Origin: Desulfobacteraceae bacterium
Lineage (GTDB): Bacteria > Desulfobacterota > Desulfobacteria > Desulfobacterales > JAABSP01
DNA length: 50,425 bases
Assembly: GCA_011390345.1 (NCBI GenBank)
Contig: JAABSP010000042.1
Span: 1-50,425 of the forward strand
Direction: 5' to 3'
Below the pieces are notes generated by a model. That model did not search any database. It had not been told where the DNA came from and saw only the letters and a list, made by a program, of their open reading frames with translations. The first letter of the stretch is position 1; every line of letters begins with the position of its first letter. Made by a program: the position numbers and the translations under genes. Positions 1 to 8,304 of this stretch are shown here, piece by piece.

Positions 1-149
1 ACCACAAAGGCAGATACCGGAGCGAAACAGAGGTACACTCCCATGAAAAAGTAGGTGTGCGTCTGGAAAAAATGCGTGAGTAAAAGGTAGTCGTTTACCC
101 GGACTTATCGAGATGTTACTTGTTTGACGTTTAATGAAAGGAGATGGTT

Positions 150-1235
150 ATGCTATCGAGTAAAGTTTCTACTGTAGTGGTTGTTGTTGCGGCTGTAATA
201 TTTTGTTTCGTCAATTTTTCCTTTTCGGCAGATTCCGAAGGTCAAAAGACTTATCGGATAGGCTATATAGAGGGAGGCCCGTACTGGATTTTTTCAAGTG
301 AACTCGATGCGATCAAATCAGCACTATCAGATATGGGCTGGAAAGATAGAATTGATTTCCTGAAAGATGAATATTACAGCCCGGGATGGAATGAAGATAA
401 AAAGCCGGAATTGATTGAAAGTGCTCAAAAACTTATGTCCAGTAAGGATCTTGACCTCATTGTTGCTGCAGGTACTGATGCTGTAGCAGCAATCCTGAAA
501 GTGAATAACAGGCAGACACCGATAGTCGGAATTTCTGTCAGCGACGCACAGAAATCCGGATTTATTTTGAATGAAAGCGATTCCGGTGTCGATAATTTCA
601 CTGTTCGCATTGTGCCTAACCGATTCCGGCGCATGTTTGAAATTTTCCATGAAATGGTAGGATTTAAGAATCTTGGACTTCTGTATAAGAATACGGAAAT
701 CGGCAGGACTATGACTAACTACGATGATGCAACTCTTGTTGCCAAAGAACTAGGATTTGAACTGATTGATTACAAAAATATCAAGGAAACGGGTCGTAAT
801 ACAGAAGATACGCTGAATTGTCTAAATGGGCTTAAGGAACTTGTCTCTCAGGGTATGGACGCCTTTTTCATACCTTCATTGACCTGCTTTGACTGGAAGA
901 CAAGCGATGTTAAAATGCTTTTGGAGTATCTCAACCAGAATAATATACCCACATTCGCTCGAAACGGAACCCGGGATGTCAAAGCCGGCGCCCTCATGGG
1001 TTTTTCCAGCGTCGATTTTTCCGACAGAGGAAAATTCGTTGCCGATAAGATCGTAAAGATACTACAGGGGGAAAAACCGAGATCACTGGCTATGGTTGAT
1101 AACGTCACTCCCAAGATTTCCATCAATCTGCATGTGGCTAAACAGATCGGATTCAACCCTGATTTTGAGTTTCTGGCGGTTTCCAATGAATTGTTTCAGG
1201 AAATAACACTGCCCGAAGACCGGCTGGTAAAGTAG
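150..1235 (+). CDS. Periplasmic ABC-type substrate-binding protein, orphan
   Basis: 361 residues. Residues 1 to about 27 form a signal peptide (charged start, Val/Phe-rich core, cleavage near FSFSA). The mature part reads like the two-lobed ABC transporter substrate-binding family (PF04392 type), with an IVAAGTDAVAAI stretch in lobe 1 and a FFIPSLTCFDW segment in lobe 2. It would bind a small ligand in the periplasm; the ligand is unknown. The ATG at 150 is chosen over the in-frame ATG at 144 because the ribosome-binding site AAAGGAG ends immediately before 144 and is six bases from 150. No permease or ATPase gene lies next to it. The gene is clearly AT-richer than the following genes, which suggests separate ancestry. 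The family is well supported, the role is not. Confidence 0.75.
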   Translation: MLSSKVSTVVVVVAAVIFCFVNFSFSADSEGQKTYRIGYIEGGPYWIFSSELDAIKSALSDMGWKDRIDFLKDEYYSPGWNEDKKPELIESAQKLMSSKDLDLIVAAGTDAVAAILKVNNRQTPIVGISVSDAQKSGFILNESDSGVDNFTVRIVPNRFRRMFEIFHEMVGFKNLGLLYKNTEIGRTMTNYDDATLVAKELGFELIDYKNIKETGRNTEDTLNCLNGLKELVSQGMDAFFIPSLTCFDWKTSDVKMLLEYLNQNNIPTFARNGTRDVKAGALMGFSSVDFSDRGKFVADKIVKILQGEKPRSLAMVDNVTPKISINLHVAKQIGFNPDFEFLAVSNELFQEITLPEDRLVK

Positions 1236-1368
1236 GCTGTTTATCGCTTCCAGGTGATTTCGAATCTGGCAATGAAGGCATTGCCGATGGCGGCCTTGAT
1301 CATCATTTCGGCGATTTTGAGACGAACACAAAATTCGCCCTTACCGAAATCGCCGGGTTGCGCCGTAG

Positions 1369-1395
1369 GGGCGATCCTTGTGATCGCCCTTTTTT
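1369..1395. terminator. Rho-independent terminator-like hairpin in a repeat-like spacer
   Basis: Stem GGGCGATC / GATCGCCC with a five-base loop, followed by six T. It can end the upstream plus-strand gene. The surrounding spacer (1236-1446) is rich in GGCGA/TCGCC words, including a second inverted pair GGCGATTT/AAATCGCC, and resembles dispersed repeat elements seen in many genomes. On the minus strand the spacer can be read as a coding-like peptide ending at 1241 (...IAEMMIKAAIGNAFIARF...), but no start or ribosome-binding site was found, so no gene is called. Confidence 0.6.
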
Positions 1396-1446
1396 GGCGG
1401 GGTCGCCCTTTAAAAAGAAATAGAGAGGGTATAAGAGGGAAAAATC

Positions 1447-3843
1447 CTACTCGGAGGAATGGATGCGCAGAGTAGCTTCGGCCTCGGCCACCCGGCCGAT
1501 GATCTCCATGACGCTGTCGGGGCTCAATGAGATGGAATCGATTCCCGCTTCCACCAGAAAGGCCGCAAACTCCGGATAGTCGCTGGGGGCCTGGCCGCAG
1601 ATCCCCACCTTCCGGTCATTTTCGTGCGCGGTCTCGATCACCTGGCGGATGGCCCTTTTGACGGCCTCGTTCCGCTCGTCAAAGATGTGGGAGAGTTCCG
1701 AAGCATCCCGGTCCACCCCCAGAATCAACTGGGTCAGGTCATTGGAGCCTATGGAAAATCCATCGAACCGTTCCGCGAACGCGTCGGCCAGAATCACGTT
1801 GGCCGGGATCTCGCACATCACATAGACCTCCAGCCCATCCTTGCCCCGGATCAGACCGTGCTTTGCCATCTCCGCAAGCACCCCGTCGGCCTCTTCGATG
1901 GTGCGGCAGAAGGGGATCATCACGATGACATTGGTCAGCCCCATTGCCTCCCGCACCTGCCGGATGGCCATGCACTCCAGGGCAAACCCCTCCCGATACC
2001 GGTCGCTGGTGTACCGGGCGGCCCCCCGGAACCCGAGCATCGGATTGTTCTCTTCGGGCTCGAATGCCTTTCCGCCGATGAGATCTGCGTATTCATTGGT
2101 CTTGAAGTCGCTCATCCGGACGATGGTCGGGTGGGGGTGGACCGAGGCTGCTATTTTGGCGATTCCGCGGGAGAGATGGTCGATGAAGTATTGAGCTTTG
2201 TCCTTGTAGTTTCTGGTCAGCTCCCTGATCTGCTTTTTGGCCTCTTTGTCTTCCAGATCCTCGTACCGGAGCAGGGCCATAGGGTGGATCTTGATGATAT
2301 TGTTGATGATGAACTCCATCCGGGCAAGGCCGATCCCTTTGCAGGGCAGGCGCCACCAGCGGAAGGCCGCGCCCGGGCTGGCCATGTTCATCATGATCCG
2401 GGTCCGGGTCTCGGGGATATCCTCCAGATTCACCTCCAGGACATCGTAGTCGAGGATTCCCTTATAGACAAAGCCCTTATCTCCCTCTGCGCAGGAGAGG
2501 GTGATCTCGTCGCCATCCTTTAAAATTTCTGTGGCATCGCCGGTTCCCACGATCGCAGGAATGCCCAGCTCACGGCTGACGATCGCGGCATGGCAGGTTC
2601 TCCCCCCCGCATCCGTGATGATCCCCGCGGCCTTCTTCATGATCGTCACCCAGTCCGGGTCCGTCATCTCCGTGACCAGGATGCTCCCCTCTTCGAACTT
2701 CTCAAGATCATCCGCGCTCTTGATGGCCAGAACCTTTCCGGCCGCAACAGCATCGCCGATGCTCAAGCCTTCCACAACCTTCTCTCCCTTTTCGTTTAGC
2801 CGGTACTGCTTCAGCGACCCCTTCTTTTTTTGAGACTGCACCGTTTCGGGCCGGGCCTGGACGATATAGAGTTCATCAGTCTTTCCATCTTTGGCCCACT
2901 CCATGTCCATGGGCGTTTCATAGTGGCTTTCGATCTTGCAGGCCCATTTTGCAAGGGTGAGAATCTCCGAATCGGAAAGGACAAATGTTCTGCGCTCCTT
3001 TTTGGGGGTGTCGATATTTTTGGTGGTCTTGTTGCCGCCCTTGGCATAGACCATCTTCTTCTCCTTGTCTCCTAAGGTCTTTTCGATGATCGGCATGGCA
3101 TCGGACTGATCCAGGAGGGGCTTGAAGACCCGGTATTCGTCCGGCGTAACGGTTCCCTGTACTACATTCTCCCCCAATCCCCATGTCGCATTGATTAGCA
3201 CCAGATCCGGAAACCCGGTCTCGGTATCCAAGGAGAACATCACGCCGGAGCCTGCGATGTCGGATCGCACCATCTTCTGCACCCCCACGGAGAGGGCCAC
3301 CTTCATATGGTCGAATCCTTTCTCCTTCCGGTAGGTGATGGCCCGGTCCGTGAATAGGGAGGCGTAGCATTTCCGGCAGGCGTCGAGTACCTCATTGTCG
3401 CCGGTCAGGTTCAGGTAGGTCTCCTGCTGGCCCGCAAAGCTGGCATTGGGAAGGTCCTCGGCCGTGGCGCTGCTCCGGGCTGCGACATCGGCCTCGTCGG
3501 TGTTGTATTTCCGGCAGAGGTCCCCGTAGGCGTTTCGGATGGCGCTGGCGATCTCATCGGGAAACTCGCTCTTCAGGAAGAGCTTTCGGATCGCCTTGCC
3601 GACCTTTTCCACATCGCCGCCCTGGTGGAGCTTGTCGATCTGCTCCTGGATCGGCCCTTTCAGGTCGTTGGCCTCTAAAAATTCCCAGTAGGCCCCGGCC
3701 GTGGTGGCAAAGCCCAGGGGAACCCGGATCTTCTCCTTCTGCAGGGCCTGGATCATCTCCCCCAGTGAGGCGTTCTTTCCGCCGACTTTGTCGCCGTCTT
3801 CATTGCTCAGTTCCTCGAAATGGATTACATATTCTTCCGCCAT
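1447..3843 (-). CDS. ppsA: Phosphoenolpyruvate synthase
   Basis: 798 residues, about the usual PEP synthase length. It makes PEP, AMP and phosphate from pyruvate, ATP and water, for gluconeogenesis in the cytoplasm. Order of domains: N-terminal ATP-binding domain (starts with VGGKNASLGEM; AARSSATAEDLPNASFAGQQ near residue 120), the swivelling phosphohistidine domain with GGRTCHAAIVSRE (catalytic His about residue 418), and the C-terminal pyruvate/PEP TIM barrel with FSIGSNDLTQLILGVDRD and the Cys-containing VGICGQAPSDYPEF. All key residues seem present. It stands alone; the nearest upstream genes are a toxin-antitoxin remnant and a divergent ATPase. Very secure. Confidence 0.96.
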   Translation of the reverse strand: MAEEYVIHFEELSNEDGDKVGGKNASLGEMIQALQKEKIRVPLGFATTAGAYWEFLEANDLKGPIQEQIDKLHQGGDVEKVGKAIRKLFLKSEFPDEIASAIRNAYGDLCRKYNTDEADVAARSSATAEDLPNASFAGQQETYLNLTGDNEVLDACRKCYASLFTDRAITYRKEKGFDHMKVALSVGVQKMVRSDIAGSGVMFSLDTETGFPDLVLINATWGLGENVVQGTVTPDEYRVFKPLLDQSDAMPIIEKTLGDKEKKMVYAKGGNKTTKNIDTPKKERRTFVLSDSEILTLAKWACKIESHYETPMDMEWAKDGKTDELYIVQARPETVQSQKKKGSLKQYRLNEKGEKVVEGLSIGDAVAAGKVLAIKSADDLEKFEEGSILVTEMTDPDWVTIMKKAAGIITDAGGRTCHAAIVSRELGIPAIVGTGDATEILKDGDEITLSCAEGDKGFVYKGILDYDVLEVNLEDIPETRTRIMMNMASPGAAFRWWRLPCKGIGLARMEFIINNIIKIHPMALLRYEDLEDKEAKKQIRELTRNYKDKAQYFIDHLSRGIAKIAASVHPHPTIVRMSDFKTNEYADLIGGKAFEPEENNPMLGFRGAARYTSDRYREGFALECMAIRQVREAMGLTNVIVMIPFCRTIEEADGVLAEMAKHGLIRGKDGLEVYVMCEIPANVILADAFAERFDGFSIGSNDLTQLILGVDRDASELSHIFDERNEAVKRAIRQVIETAHENDRKVGICGQAPSDYPEFAAFLVEAGIDSISLSPDSVMEIIGRVAEAEATLRIHSSE

Positions 3844-4074
3844 CTGTTCCCCCTGCTGTGATGATTTGGGTTTAGATTCCCGTTAATACTGAAATATTTT
3901 TCAAAAAATACCATAATGGCCAGGGGGAGTAAATACAGGGTATACTCTATTTCTTCGGTTCAACCGTAGCTGTCATAAAATAAAAATACAGCACGCAGCA
4001 GGAGGAAATACTTTTTTGGCCCTATGCCGGGAATGGACGTAAGAAAAAGCCTTTATTCTCAAAAGCTTCAGGCT

Positions 4075-4239
4075 TCAGGGCGTCCGATACTCAAAGGCCA
4101 CTTCTTTTTGGATTGCCTGAAAATCTTTTACATTTTTCGTGATCACCGCGGCCCCGATCTGGCGGGCCAGCAGGGCGATCGCGATATCGTTGTAATGTTT
4201 GGGATGGGCGGGGAAATCGATGATGACTTTTCGCTGCAA
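4075..4239 (-). pseudogene. Remnant of a PIN-domain (VapC-like) toxin
   Basis: A 54-codon reading frame starting at TTG, immediately after the antitoxin stop. It begins LQRKVIIDF, like the start of a PIN ribonuclease, then passes directly into HYNDIAIALLARQIGA and AVITKNVKDFQAI, which match the C-terminal half of PIN proteins (second acidic residue, then the T-x-N-x-x-DF motif). An intact PIN toxin is about 130 residues, so 70-80 residues of the middle, including conserved acidic residues, are missing. The simplest reading is an internal deletion that inactivated the toxin while leaving the antitoxin. It was too short to be obvious as a gene. Confidence 0.6.
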
Positions 4240-4241
4240 AA

Positions 4242-4433
4242 TCAGTCCTCAAAAATCGTCTCGAAGTCAAATGTCCCGGCATCTTTGAAGGTGATGTCCG
4301 ACAGAAGGATATCGGTGTCGAACCGCTGCAGGACCAAATTTATGGCCTCTTTTTCGGTTTTGACGTTCAAGGCGGCCTTGATCCGGTTGATGGCGTCCTG
4401 ATCCAGTTCGATCGTTTTTCTTACCATCGGCAT
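4242..4433 (-). CDS. VapB-like antitoxin (type II TA, partner broken)
   Basis: 63 residues. The N-terminal half (VRKTIELDQDAINRIKAALNVKTEKEAINLVLQRF) fits a ribbon-helix-helix DNA-binding antitoxin of the VapB kind; the acidic tail (FDFETIFED) would be the toxin-binding part. ATG at 4433 follows AAAAGGGG at suitable distance. The stop lies three bases before the start of the truncated PIN frame, the typical antitoxin-toxin spacing. A perfect dyad sits 16-37 bases upstream and is probably its own operator. With the toxin damaged, the antitoxin may be a relic or may still act as a repressor or anti-addiction protein. Confidence 0.65.
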   Translation of the reverse strand: MPMVRKTIELDQDAINRIKAALNVKTEKEAINLVLQRFDTDILLSDITFKDAGTFDFETIFED

Positions 4434-4448
4434 ATGTGTCCCCTTTTG

Positions 4449-4470
4449 TATGGTTGAACCATATGGTTGA
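4449..4470. promoter_or_regulatory. Palindromic operator candidate of the VapB-like antitoxin
   Basis: TATGGTT-G-AACCATA is a perfect 7+7 base dyad (4449-4463), followed by a third half-site TATGGTTGA (4462-4470). It lies just upstream of the antitoxin start at 4433. Antitoxins of this class usually bind such dyads to repress their own operon. A possible minus-strand promoter (TTGAAA, 16-base spacer, ATAAAA) lies just upstream. Confidence 0.5.
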
Positions 4471-4833
4471 TAAGGCTTTTATGGTCTGATATATATCCTT
4501 TCAAAACCTCCTGTCAAGGGCGGTTTTGCAGAAAAAATTAATATTGCACCTGGCATCGTGGTTGGAAGGCTTCAGCATGAAAAAAGGCTTCCTGATTCGC
4601 ATGGGAACAGGTTGAAAATATTTTATGATTGGTCGGAATGATTGAGCGGATAAATTGAAACCGCTAGTCCATTGCTGAGCCCATCAGATACGGGGAAGCG
4701 AAAAATACAGTCTTTATCGAAGAAATATACCCTTTTCCCTTTATTCATGAACCGGCAGAACCTCTGTAAAATCTTTTGCGTAAAGTTCTTGTGTTGAAAT
4801 CCCATTATCAGCATCTACCGTAAGGGAGAAAAG
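4471..4833. other. Intergenic region without a supported gene
   Basis: About 360 AT-richer bases between the minus-strand antitoxin and the plus-strand ATPase. No reading frame here has a convincing ribosome-binding site or family resemblance. The right end carries AAGGGAGAAAAG directly before the ATPase ATG. It probably holds the promoters for both flanking genes, but no clear sigma-70 boxes were recognised for the ATPase. Confidence 0.5.
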
Positions 4834-7800
4834 ATGTCCGATCAATTCTCACCGCACGCCCCCCACAAAGCCGATGAACAGAAAAGAGGCCCGGAATCCG
4901 AAGATCCGGAAAAGGATGTCCGATTGACTCGAAAAGAGGCGGAGCTGGCCAAAAAGGAGGCGGAACTGGCTCGAAAGGAGGCCCATCTCTTTCATAAAGA
5001 GGCGGAACTCGCCCGGGGAAAGGCGGAGGCTGCAAAAGAGGAGGCCGAGGCCGCATCAACTGAAAAGGAAAAAAAGCAGGAGCAGGTTCAGGAGCTGGAG
5101 GAGAAGATCGAGGCTGCGGAATCCCGCCTGAAGGAGACCGGAGAGGCCGAAGAAGCGGAAAAAGTAAAAGCGGAGAAAGAGAAGGAAGAGAGGGAAGAGA
5201 GGGAAGCAGAGGAAGAGAAGCCGGACAGAAAAAAGAGCAGAGAAGAGATCCGGGCAGAAGAGCAGGCAAAGGCCAAAAAGGCCGTAGAAGAGGCCGAAAG
5301 GGAGAAGCGGCAGGCCAGAGCCGAGGCCCAGAAGGCCAAGGAGAATGCCCGGAAAAATGCCGGCGCGGAAGAGGCCAGACAGGCCGAAGCCCATCGGGAG
5401 CGGAATCGGAAAAAGGCCCGGGCCGAGGCCCGATCGGCCCACAAAGAGGCCGGTAAATATGAGAAGATGTCCCCGGACCAGGCCCTGGCCGATCTCTCCT
5501 CGGATTCCGAAAACGGTCTCTCCGACAAAGAGGCGAATAAGCGGATCGAGGAGTATGGCCCCAACACCATCGAGGAGGGGCACGAAAACCCGATCAGAAA
5601 ATTCTTCTCCTTTTTCTGGGGCCCCATCCCCTGGATGATCGAGATCGCGGCGATCCTTGCGGCCGCGGTGCAGCACTGGCAGGATTTCGGGGTGATCTTC
5701 ATCATGCTGCTCATCAACGGGCTGGTCTCCTTCTGGCACGACCGGAAGTCTTCCAACGCGATCGAGGCGCTGAAGGAGACCCTCTCCCCGGAGGCGCAGG
5801 TGATCCGGGGCCGAAGAAAGAAGACCATTTCGGCAAAGGAGCTGGTCCCCGGCGACATCGTCATTCTGGGCATGGGGGATGTGGTGCCGGCCGATGCCAT
5901 GCTGCTGGAGGATCAGCACATCATGGTGGATGAATCCTCCCTCACCGGCGAATCCCTTCCCATTGAAAAGTCGGACGGCGATATTGCCTTTTCCGGAACC
6001 ACGGTGAAGCAGTTGGAGGGAAAAGCCCTGGTCACGGCCACGGGCCGGGATACGAAGTTTGCCAGAACCGTGGAGCTGGTCGAGGCGGCCGAGCAGGTCT
6101 CCCATTTCCAGAAGGCCGTGATGCGGATCGGCTATTTCCTCATCGGCCTCACCCTGATCCTGGTCACGGCCATTGTCGTGGTGACGCTCTGGGTGCGGGG
6201 CGATCCGTGGGAGGAAGTGCTGCTCTTTGCGCTGGTCGTCACCATCGCGGGAATTCCGCAGGCCATGCCCGCAGTTCTTTCGGTCTCCATGGCCGTGGGC
6301 GCGAACCGGCTTGCCGGGATGAAGGCCATCGTCTCCCGGCTGGCCGCGATGGATGAGATGGCGGGCCTCGAGGTGCTCTGTGCGGACAAGACCGGAACCC
6401 TGACTCAGAACCGGCTGGAACTGCAGGAGCCGGTGATCTTCGCGGCCGAGGATGCCGAAGACCTGATCCGGGCCGCGGCTCTCACCGTAAAGGCGGACAG
6501 CCAGGACCCGATCGACGTTGCCGTGATGTGCGGGCTTCAATCCTACAATGGCAGGAAGTCTTTGGATGAATACAACGTCGTCGATTTCCGCCCCTTCGAC
6601 CCGACCCGGAAGCGGGCAGAGGCCGATGTAAAGAAGAAGGGCGAGGAATTCTCCGTTGCAAAGGGCGCGCCGCAGGTGATTCTGGAACTGGTGGAAGGGG
6701 ATGAAGACCTCCGGAACAGGGTTTCCCAAAAGGTGGATGAACTGGGAGAACAAGGGTATCGCGCCCTTGGCGTGGCCCGAACCGGAACCGACGGTAACTG
6801 GCGGTATCTCGGGATTCTGCCTCTGCTCGATCCTCCCAGAGAGGACGCGGCCGAGGTGATCCGGAATGCGCAGGAGCATGGGATCGACATCCGAATGGTC
6901 ACCGGAGATCATGTCGCGATCGGCCGTCAGGTGGCCGGTCTCGTGGGGATGGGGCAGGACATCCGGGAGGCCGCGGAAATCTTCGAAGAGGAGGGAGATA
7001 CTCAGATTGAAAAGGAGGTGCTGGGGGCCGACGGCTTCGCGCAGGTGACGCCCGAACACAAGTTCAACATCATCAAGAACTTTCAGAAAGGGGGCCACAT
7101 CATCGGCATGACCGGCGACGGCGTCAATGATGTGCCGGCCCTGAAGCAGGCCGATGTGGGCATCGCGGTGGAGGGCGCGACCGATGCTGCCCGCTCCGCG
7201 TCGGATCTGGTGCTGACCGAGCCGGGTCTGGGCGTCATCACCCGGGCCGTTGAGGAGGCCCGCCGGATCTTCGGACGAATGATCAGCTACGCCACCTTCC
7301 GGATCGCGGAATCTCTGCGCCTGGTGCTCTTCATGTCCATATCTGTCCTCGCGTTCAACTTCTATCCGGTAACGCCCATTATGGTGGTGCTGCTGGCGAT
7401 TTTAAACGACATCCCGATCATGCTGATCGCATGGGACAATGTCAAAACCCCCAAACATCCGGTCCGATGGGACATGAAGCGGGTGATTACGGTCGCATCG
7501 GTGCTCGGGATCTTCGGCGTGGCCTCCTCCTTTCTGCTCTACTGGTACGTCAGGCAGCAGATGGGGCTTCCGGACGAGTCGATCAAGACCATCATGTTTT
7601 TGAAACTTCTGGTGGCCGGCCACATGACCATCTTTTTGACCCGGAATACCGGCTGGCTCTGGGAGCGCCCCTGGCCTAATCTCTGGATGTTTCTGGCCCT
7701 TGAGGGAACCCAGATCCTCGGAACCCTTTTTGCTGTCTTCGGCTGGCTCATCCCGGCCATCGACTGGAAGTACGCGCTCGGGGTATGGGGATACGCCCTT

Positions 7801-7878
7801 GTAAGCCTTCTGATTTTAAATGGTGTCAATGTACTCACCTACAAGCTGACCGGATGGCGCGGCAAGACCGCGGCCTGA
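4834..7878 (+). CDS. P-type H+-ATPase (type IIIA) with long N-terminal coiled coil
   Basis: 1014 residues; usual plasma-membrane type H+-ATPases are 800-900. Residues 1 to about 210 are an extreme Ala/Glu/Lys/Arg-rich stretch with repeated units such as KKEAELARKEAELA, predicted as a long coiled coil. The ATPase core follows: actuator motif TGES (371-374), phosphorylation site DKTGT (Asp518), hinge GDGVND (761-766), and membrane segments starting near WGPIPWMIEIAAIL and ending with M7-M10. Asp859 in AILNDIPIM matches the proton-binding Asp of transmembrane helix 6 in plant and fungal H+-ATPases. It should pump protons outward at the cost of ATP. Ribosome-binding site AAGGGAG precedes the ATG. 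The enzyme class is secure; the role of the coil is unknown. Confidence 0.93.
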   Translation: MSDQFSPHAPHKADEQKRGPESEDPEKDVRLTRKEAELAKKEAELARKEAHLFHKEAELARGKAEAAKEEAEAASTEKEKKQEQVQELEEKIEAAESRLKETGEAEEAEKVKAEKEKEEREEREAEEEKPDRKKSREEIRAEEQAKAKKAVEEAEREKRQARAEAQKAKENARKNAGAEEARQAEAHRERNRKKARAEARSAHKEAGKYEKMSPDQALADLSSDSENGLSDKEANKRIEEYGPNTIEEGHENPIRKFFSFFWGPIPWMIEIAAILAAAVQHWQDFGVIFIMLLINGLVSFWHDRKSSNAIEALKETLSPEAQVIRGRRKKTISAKELVPGDIVILGMGDVVPADAMLLEDQHIMVDESSLTGESLPIEKSDGDIAFSGTTVKQLEGKALVTATGRDTKFARTVELVEAAEQVSHFQKAVMRIGYFLIGLTLILVTAIVVVTLWVRGDPWEEVLLFALVVTIAGIPQAMPAVLSVSMAVGANRLAGMKAIVSRLAAMDEMAGLEVLCADKTGTLTQNRLELQEPVIFAAEDAEDLIRAAALTVKADSQDPIDVAVMCGLQSYNGRKSLDEYNVVDFRPFDPTRKRAEADVKKKGEEFSVAKGAPQVILELVEGDEDLRNRVSQKVDELGEQGYRALGVARTGTDGNWRYLGILPLLDPPREDAAEVIRNAQEHGIDIRMVTGDHVAIGRQVAGLVGMGQDIREAAEIFEEEGDTQIEKEVLGADGFAQVTPEHKFNIIKNFQKGGHIIGMTGDGVNDVPALKQADVGIAVEGATDAARSASDLVLTEPGLGVITRAVEEARRIFGRMISYATFRIAESLRLVLFMSISVLAFNFYPVTPIMVVLLAILNDIPIMLIAWDNVKTPKHPVRWDMKRVITVASVLGIFGVASSFLLYWYVRQQMGLPDESIKTIMFLKLLVAGHMTIFLTRNTGWLWERPWPNLWMFLALEGTQILGTLFAVFGWLIPAIDWKYALGVWGYALVSLLILNGVNVLTYKLTGWRGKTAA

Positions 7879-7929
7879 CGGTTTTTTTCATTTATGTGCT
7901 ACAATGAACCCAAAGGAGGATATCATCAT

Positions 7930-8304
7930 ATGAAACCGATTCTGAAATGGCAATACGACCAACTGCTCAAGGAACTGCTTCTGCTTCAGGAGCATCAGGC
8001 AGATCCCTCCTGCCCCTGCGAGACCGAAAGCGAGATGTGTGTGCGGAAGCATCTGCTTATCATCGAAGCCTATGCCCAGGAGACCGTCTCCATCGAGGAG
8101 AATCAGGAGTATCAGGAGAAGCTGACCCAGCTCGCCGAGGAAGCCAAAGCCTTCCGCAAGGCCGAAGAGGCCGCGCTCCGGGGGGAGGAGACCCTCTATC
8201 CCTTTGATCAGATGGCGTGGCCCCGGACATGGCGAAAGGAATTTGAAGCCTACAGTCTGGACGGAGAGGTTGCAGAGGAGGCCGAAAGTGAAGAACAGGG
8301 ATAA
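7930..8304 (+). CDS. Small acidic protein of unknown function
   Basis: 124 residues, not recognised. ATG at 7930 has a strong ribosome-binding site (AAAGGAGG, eight bases upstream); an earlier in-frame ATG at 7894 lacks one. The protein is helical and Glu-rich, with a Cys pair in SCPCETESEMC near residues 26-35 followed by VRKHLLIIEAYAQET. Its tail overlaps the start of the trehalose enzyme by 17 bases, and the Shine-Dalgarno of that enzyme lies inside this gene, so the two are translationally coupled. A linked role with the trehalose enzyme is an inference from this overlap only. Confidence 0.65.
   Translation: MKPILKWQYDQLLKELLLLQEHQADPSCPCETESEMCVRKHLLIIEAYAQETVSIEENQEYQEKLTQLAEEAKAFRKAEEAALRGEETLYPFDQMAWPRTWRKEFEAYSLDGEVAEEAESEEQG

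Noticed and set aside
4623-4814. 63-codon minus-strand frame in the ATPase upstream region
   Set aside because: No ribosome-binding site, no family signal, AT-rich composition; probably chance.
5056-7098. 680-codon open frame on the minus strand
   Set aside because: It is fully antisense to the H+-ATPase gene. Such long frames are a by-product of GC-rich codon use; the protein is low-complexity Leu/His/Gly-rich and has no family resemblance.
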